NCBI RefSeq assembly: GCF_037027445.1
Contig: NZ_JBANDL010000002.1
Location: 3,968,001 to 4,032,000, forward strand
DNA length: 64,000 nucleotides
DNA from: Lysobacter firmicutimachus
Lineage (GTDB): Bacteria; Pseudomonadota; Gammaproteobacteria; Xanthomonadales; Xanthomonadaceae
Direction: 5' to 3'
The stretch's first letter is position 1; the number at the start of each line of letters is the position of its first letter. Below, piece by piece: positions 60,587 through 64,000 of this stretch. Position numbers and translations under genes: made by a program. Below the pieces are notes generated by a model that ran no database searches, was not told where the DNA came from, and was given only the letters and a program-made list of their open reading frames with translations.

Positions 60587-61906
60587 TCAGCGCGGCAGGC
60601 GGTAAGGTCCCCAGGCCGGTTCGCGCACATCGCCATCGGCGAGGACCAGGCGCTGGCGCACCCGGGCATCGGCGGAAACGGCATAGAGCACGCCACGGCG
60701 TCCTTCGCGCGCAGCATAAATGATCATGGAGGCGTTCGGGGCAAAGCTGGGGGACTCGTCCAGCGAGCCCGGCGACAGGGTGCTCCAGCGCGGCGAGCCC
60801 AGGCTGGCGTCCATCATCGCGATCCGGTAGGTGTTGCCGGCGCCCTGGGCGGTGGCGATCTTCTTGCCGTCGAAGGACACGCTGGCGCTGGCGTTGTAGC
60901 TGCCCTGGAAGGTGACCCGGGTGGCGCCGCCGCCGCTGGCCGCGACCTGGTAGATCTGCGGTTTGCCGCCGCGGTCGGAGGTGAAATAGATCTTGCTGCC
61001 GTCGGCCGACCAGGTCGGCTCGGTGTCGATGCCGAAGTGGTTGGTCAGCTGGGTCAGGGCCTTGCTGCCCAGGTCCATCACGTAGATTTCGGGGTTGCCG
61101 CTGCGCGACAGGGTCAGGGCCAGGCGGCGGCCGTCCGGCGAGAACGCCGGCGCGCCGTTGATGCCGCGGTACTTGGCGATCAGCTCGCGGCTGCCGGTGC
61201 CGATGTTCTGGATGTAGATCGAGGAGTTGCCGCCCTCGAAGCTGACATAGGCCAGGCGGCTGCCGTCCGGACTCCACGACGGCGACAGCAGCGGTTCCGG
61301 CGAGCGGACCACGGTCTGCGGGTTGTAGCCGTCGGAGTCGGCGACCATCAGCGAGTAGTTGCTGCCGCGGCCGGTGCCGGTGGCGGTGACGTAGGCGATG
61401 CGGGTGAAGAACGCGCCGCGCACGCCGGTGATCTTCTCGTAGACCGCGTCGGCGATCTGGTGGGCCACGTCGCGCATGGCGTTGGAACGCGCGGTCAGGG
61501 CGAAACCGAGCAGGCGCTGCTGCTTGGCCACGTCGAACAGCTCGTACTCGACCCGGTAGCTGCCGGCGCCGGCGTCGGCGACGCGGCCGACGACGATGTA
61601 GTCCTGGTTGAGCGCGCGCCAGTCCGGGTAGCTGATCTCGCTGCCGCGGGTCGGCTTGGACGCCATCTGCTCGACCGGCAGGCCGCGGAACTGGCCGGAC
61701 CGGTTGAGGTCGTTGCGCACCACCTCGGCGATATCGGTCCCCGGCGCGGCCGCGCCGCCCTGGTAGGGCATCGGCACCACGGCGATCGGCAGGGCGGAGG
61801 CGTTGCCGCCGACGATGTCGATTTCCAGGCCCTGCTGTTGGGCCGAGGCCGCGAGGGGAAGCAGGACAGCCAGCAGCGAAGCCAGCCAGCGCAGAGGTCG
61901 TTTCAT
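60587..61906 (-). CDS. tolB: Tol-Pal translocation protein TolB
   Basis: A 439-residue periplasmic protein with an N-terminal domain ([20 protein letters not shown]) and a six-bladed beta propeller ([19 protein letters not shown] and repeats [26 protein letters not shown]). Signal [24 protein letters not shown] precedes the ATG at 61906; an upstream in-frame ATG at 61951 is not preceded by a better site. TolB binds Pal and, in its family, TolA. Confidence 0.97.
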   Translation of the reverse strand: MKRPLRWLASLLAVLLPLAASAQQQGLEIDIVGGNASALPIAVVPMPYQGGAAAPGTDIAEVVRNDLNRSGQFRGLPVEQMASKPTRGSEISYPDWRALNQDYIVVGRVADAGAGSYRVEYELFDVAKQQRLLGFALTARSNAMRDVAHQIADAVYEKITGVRGAFFTRIAYVTATGTGRGSNYSLMVADSDGYNPQTVVRSPEPLLSPSWSPDGSRLAYVSFEGGNSSIYIQNIGTGSRELIAKYRGINGAPAFSPDGRRLALTLSRSGNPEIYVMDLGSKALTQLTNHFGIDTEPTWSADGSKIYFTSDRGGKPQIYQVAASGGGATRVTFQGSYNASASVSFDGKKIATAQGAGNTYRIAMMDASLGSPRWSTLSPGSLDESPSFAPNASMIIYAAREGRRGVLYAVSADARVRQRLVLADGDVREPAWGPYRLPR

Positions 61907-62087
61907 CGGCACTCCGTGAAGGTTCGACGGGGATTTGTTCAGGTTCGGCATTGTTAACGCTGAAGAGTGAACGTGGGCTCAAAGCCGGGGGTCAATCGTG
62001 CGACGGCGGCGGTTTCGGCCGCGAACGGTCACGATCGGCACGGCACAGAGGGGACGAACAGAGGGCGGAAGCGCCGCCCTTCCCTGT

Positions 62088-62567
62088 TCAGCGATCCTTG
62101 CCGCGCTCGCGCAGGCGCTGCCACCAGCGCCTGGGCGGCGGATCGTCGGGGTCGGGGCCGCGGATCTCCAGTCGCAGCACCGGGCGGAACACCTGTTCAT
62201 AGCCCTGGTAGGGCAACGGCTGGGCAGCGCGCGCGGCGGCGGCGAAGGACTCCCGCGCCGGCGCATCGAAGCTGCAGGGCTGGGCCGCGGTCACCGCGCT
62301 CACCTGCCCGCCGGGACGCTGGCGCAGTTCGAACACGCAGACCCGATCGGCGCCCAGGCCGGTCGGCGGCTGCCAGTGCGCCAGCACCGCGTTCTGGATT
62401 TCCTCGGCGTAGCGCTGAGCCTTGTACGGCGTGCAGTGCTCGGGACGGGCGGCGCAGGGGCCCGCGGCCGGACCGGCGGCGGCCGCGGTCCAGGCGCAGG
62501 CGGCCAGTGCGGCAGCGAGCGGCCCGCGGCCGCGCAGTCTGCTGCGTTCGCCGTCCGAGGCCGCCAC
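62088..62567 (-). CDS. Extra TolA-C-domain-like exported protein in the tol operon
   Basis: A 159-residue protein whose GTG start is directly after the tolA stop (TGAGTG), so it is coupled to tolA. After a short hydrophobic N terminus (LAAALAACAWTAAAAG) it has RYAEEIQNAVLAHWQPP, RPGGQVSAVTAAQPCSF and QPLPYQGYEQVFRPVLRLEI. The last string is close to the end of TolA (QPLPYAGFESVFSRNLNLNF), so this is a duplicated TolA/TonB C-terminal domain. It ends with the basic tail PPPRRWWQRLRERGKDR. It lacks the TolA helical region, so it cannot span the periplasm alone. Role unknown. Confidence 0.8.
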   Translation of the reverse strand: MAASDGERSRLRGRGPLAAALAACAWTAAAAGPAAGPCAARPEHCTPYKAQRYAEEIQNAVLAHWQPPTGLGADRVCVFELRQRPGGQVSAVTAAQPCSFDAPARESFAAAARAAQPLPYQGYEQVFRPVLRLEIRGPDPDDPPPRRWWQRLRERGKDR

Positions 62568-63518
62568 TCAGCGGTCCTCGGCCTTGAAATTGAGGTTGAG
62601 GTTGCGCGAGAACACGCTCTCGAAGCCGGCGTAGGGCAAGGGCTGGGCCTTGAGCACCGCGGCCTCGATCGAGCGCCGTCCCTGTTCGTCGTAGGCGCAG
62701 GGCTCGACCACCTCGACCGCGATTACGCTGCCGCCCGGCAACTGGCGGATATTCAAGCGGCAACCGGCGCCGACCGGAATCGAATCCGGCCGGGTCCATT
62801 TCTGCACGATCGCCGCCTGCAGGGCCGCGGCGTAACGCGCCGCCAGGCCGGTGTCGACGCCCTGGTTGCCGCTGTTGGCCGGGGTCGACGCGGCCGCGGC
62901 CTGGCTGGCCTTGGCCGCGCGCGCGTCGGCGATCTGCTGCAGCTTCTGCGCGCTGAGGTCCTGCTCGCGCTGCAGGCGCGCGCGCTCGCGGCGGATCTCC
63001 TCGAGCTTCTTCTGGTTCTCCAACTGTTGCTGTTGCTCGGCCAGGCGCTGCTTCTGCTGCGCCTCTTGCTGGCGTTTCTGCTCGGTCAGGTCGACCTGGG
63101 CCTGCTTGGCCTTGGCCTCCTGCACCTTTTGTTCTTCGGCGCGGTTCGGGGTCGGCGTGTCGACCACCTGCTCCTGGGTGGTCTCGTCGGGGACCGGAAT
63201 GAAATCCTGCGGCGACTGCTGCTGCGGCGCGACCGCGTCCTGCGGCTTGGGTTCGGGCACCGGTTGCGGCAGCGGCTGGGCCTCTTCCGGTTCCGGCTCG
63301 GGCTGCGGCAGCGGCTCGGGGCGATTGCGCAGAGTGCGCTGCATCGCCGCGGAAAGATCGCTGAACTCGGTCAGCTCGGACGACAGCGGCGAACCGGCGG
63401 CGGATACCTGCTCGCTCGGCCGCCACAGCATGCTCAACAGGATGGCCGCGACCAGCAGGCCGTGCAGCAGCACGGCCAGCAGCACCGCTTGGGTGGTGTC
63501 GGCGCGGGTTTCCCTCAT
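62568..63518 (-). CDS. tolA: Tol-Pal energy transducer TolA
   Basis: A 316-residue inner-membrane protein that uses the proton force of TolQR. One membrane segment (AVLLAVLLHGLLVAAILLSM) near 10-30; a long Gln/Glu/Lys/Ala helix (KRQQEAQQKQRLAEQQQQLE, NQKKLEEIRRERARLQREQD) reaching about residue 205; and the C-terminal domain with RYAAALQAAIVQKWTRP and QPLPYAGFESVF. Its start overlaps the tolR stop by 4 bases. Confidence 0.96.
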   Translation of the reverse strand: MRETRADTTQAVLLAVLLHGLLVAAILLSMLWRPSEQVSAAGSPLSSELTEFSDLSAAMQRTLRNRPEPLPQPEPEPEEAQPLPQPVPEPKPQDAVAPQQQSPQDFIPVPDETTQEQVVDTPTPNRAEEQKVQEAKAKQAQVDLTEQKRQQEAQQKQRLAEQQQQLENQKKLEEIRRERARLQREQDLSAQKLQQIADARAAKASQAAAASTPANSGNQGVDTGLAARYAAALQAAIVQKWTRPDSIPVGAGCRLNIRQLPGGSVIAVEVVEPCAYDEQGRRSIEAAVLKAQPLPYAGFESVFSRNLNLNFKAEDR

Positions 63519-63964
63519 CGCTTGGCGCCCTTCTCCGGCTGGCTCATCAGGCCGACCTTCTGCACCCCGGCGTCCTTCAGGATGTTCATCGCATCCATGA
63601 TCGGCTGGTAGTTGGCGCGGCCGTCGCCAGCGACGAACACCTGCAGCTTGTCCTTGCCGTTCTGCTGGACCAGGGCGCGGATCTTGGTTTTCAGGGTTTC
63701 GGCGCTGACCGCCTCGTTGCTGCCGGCCTTGACCGCCAGGAAGAAGTTGCCCTTCTCGTCGACCTGGACCACGACCGGGTCGGTCTTGGTGTCCATCGAC
63801 TTGAGGTTGGAATTGGGCAGGTCGACGTCGATGCCGAGCGTCAGCAGCGGCGCGGTGACCATGAAGATGATCAGCAGCACGAGCATCACGTCGATGTAGG
63901 GGACGACGTTGATCTCGGCCTTGAGCTTGCGTTTGCGATGGCGGCGGATGGCGGTGCCGGACAT
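63515..63964 (-). CDS. tolR: Tol-Pal proton-channel subunit TolR
   Basis: A 149-residue ExbD/TolR protein. Basic start RRHRKRKLKAEINVVPYIDV precedes one membrane helix (MLVLLIIFMVTAPLLTLGI) carrying the key Asp of PYIDVMLVLL. The periplasmic domain contains VQVDEKGNFFLAVK and ends GVQKVGLMSQP. GAGGAG precedes the ATG. Forms the proton-conducting unit with TolQ and TolA. Confidence 0.97.
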   Translation of the reverse strand: MSGTAIRRHRKRKLKAEINVVPYIDVMLVLLIIFMVTAPLLTLGIDVDLPNSNLKSMDTKTDPVVVQVDEKGNFFLAVKAGSNEAVSAETLKTKIRALVQQNGKDKLQVFVAGDGRANYQPIMDAMNILKDAGVQKVGLMSQPEKGAKR

Positions 63965-63978
63965 GGCGGACTCCTCGG

Positions 63979-64000
63979 TTAGGCGCGGCGCCCGCGGCGA
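63979..64000 (-). CDS. tolQ: TolQ, last codons (cut by window edge)
   Basis: Upstream of tolR on the minus strand a frame ends RRGRRA then TAA at 63979-63981. This position is where tolQ is expected. Only six codons are visible, so the name rests on operon context. Confidence 0.5.

Overview
The window looks like a chromosomal segment of a high-GC gammaproteobacterium of the Xanthomonadaceae, most likely Lysobacter or a close relative. This is inferred from the strongly GC-biased third codon positions, the thiS/thiG/trmB, fba/pyk and queC-queE-cpoB-pal-tolB-tolA-tolR neighbourhoods, the TGTAGGAGCGGCGTGAGCCG repeat family in intergenic DNA, and the mix of genes (autotransporter esterase, RHS protein, RebB, many secreted proteins). 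No species name can be proved from sequence alone.

Layout. 1-3.2 kb: a two-component system (sensor cut by the window edge) with a candidate OmpR-family operator and an attenuator-like leader, then rimK-rimB for ribosomal or protein polyglutamylation. 3.8-4.4 kb: an unusual cold-shock/Excalibur fusion. 4.9-9.4 kb: a tightly coupled five-gene operon (GH3-type adenylating enzyme, SEC59/DGK1-type membrane kinase, guanylate-kinase-like protein, two unrecognised proteins) with no obvious described counterpart. 9.4-11.6 kb: two lipoproteins and tRNA-Gly(CCC). 11.7-18.8 kb: GDSL autotransporter, thiS, a large secreted protein lying between thiS and thiG, then thiG-trmB. 19-27.5 kb: SLC13-type transporter, Rieske protein, FAH-family protein, mscL, M28 peptidase, a RebB-family protein, a TrmH-type methyltransferase and a GNAT acetyltransferase. 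27.7-32.2 kb: RND efflux operon with a tiny coupled middle gene. 32.5-40.9 kb: cysK, an L7/L12-like repeat protein, fba, a glycosidase-like secreted protein, a secreted SH3-type protein and pyk.

41.3-57.2 kb is an accessory island. It starts with a 1,581-residue RHS protein whose variable tip carries a HEFGH metalloprotease motif. The RHS stop overlaps the start of a lipoprotein gene (probable immunity). Downstream is a run of small, lower-GC genes and gene fragments separated by six copies of a roughly 60-bp inverted repeat that can act as a terminator. Several genes belong to families commonly seen beside polymorphic toxins (DUF4279, DUF6881, Cys-rich CPCC, DUF4288), and two duplicated or nonsense-mutated remnants show that the array is turning over. 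A LytS-type kinase is cut off at a sharp junction further on, and the island ends at tRNA-Lys(TTT).

57.4-64 kb returns to core genome: queC and queE (queuosine precursor), then the Tol-Pal envelope operon read on the minus strand (tolQ end, tolR, tolA, a second TolA-C-like protein, tolB, pal, cpoB). The most interesting regions are the five-gene GH3 operon, the RHS/immunity array with its repeats, the extra TolA-C-like gene in the tol operon, the long RebB-family protein, and the tandem operator plus terminator upstream of the response regulator.
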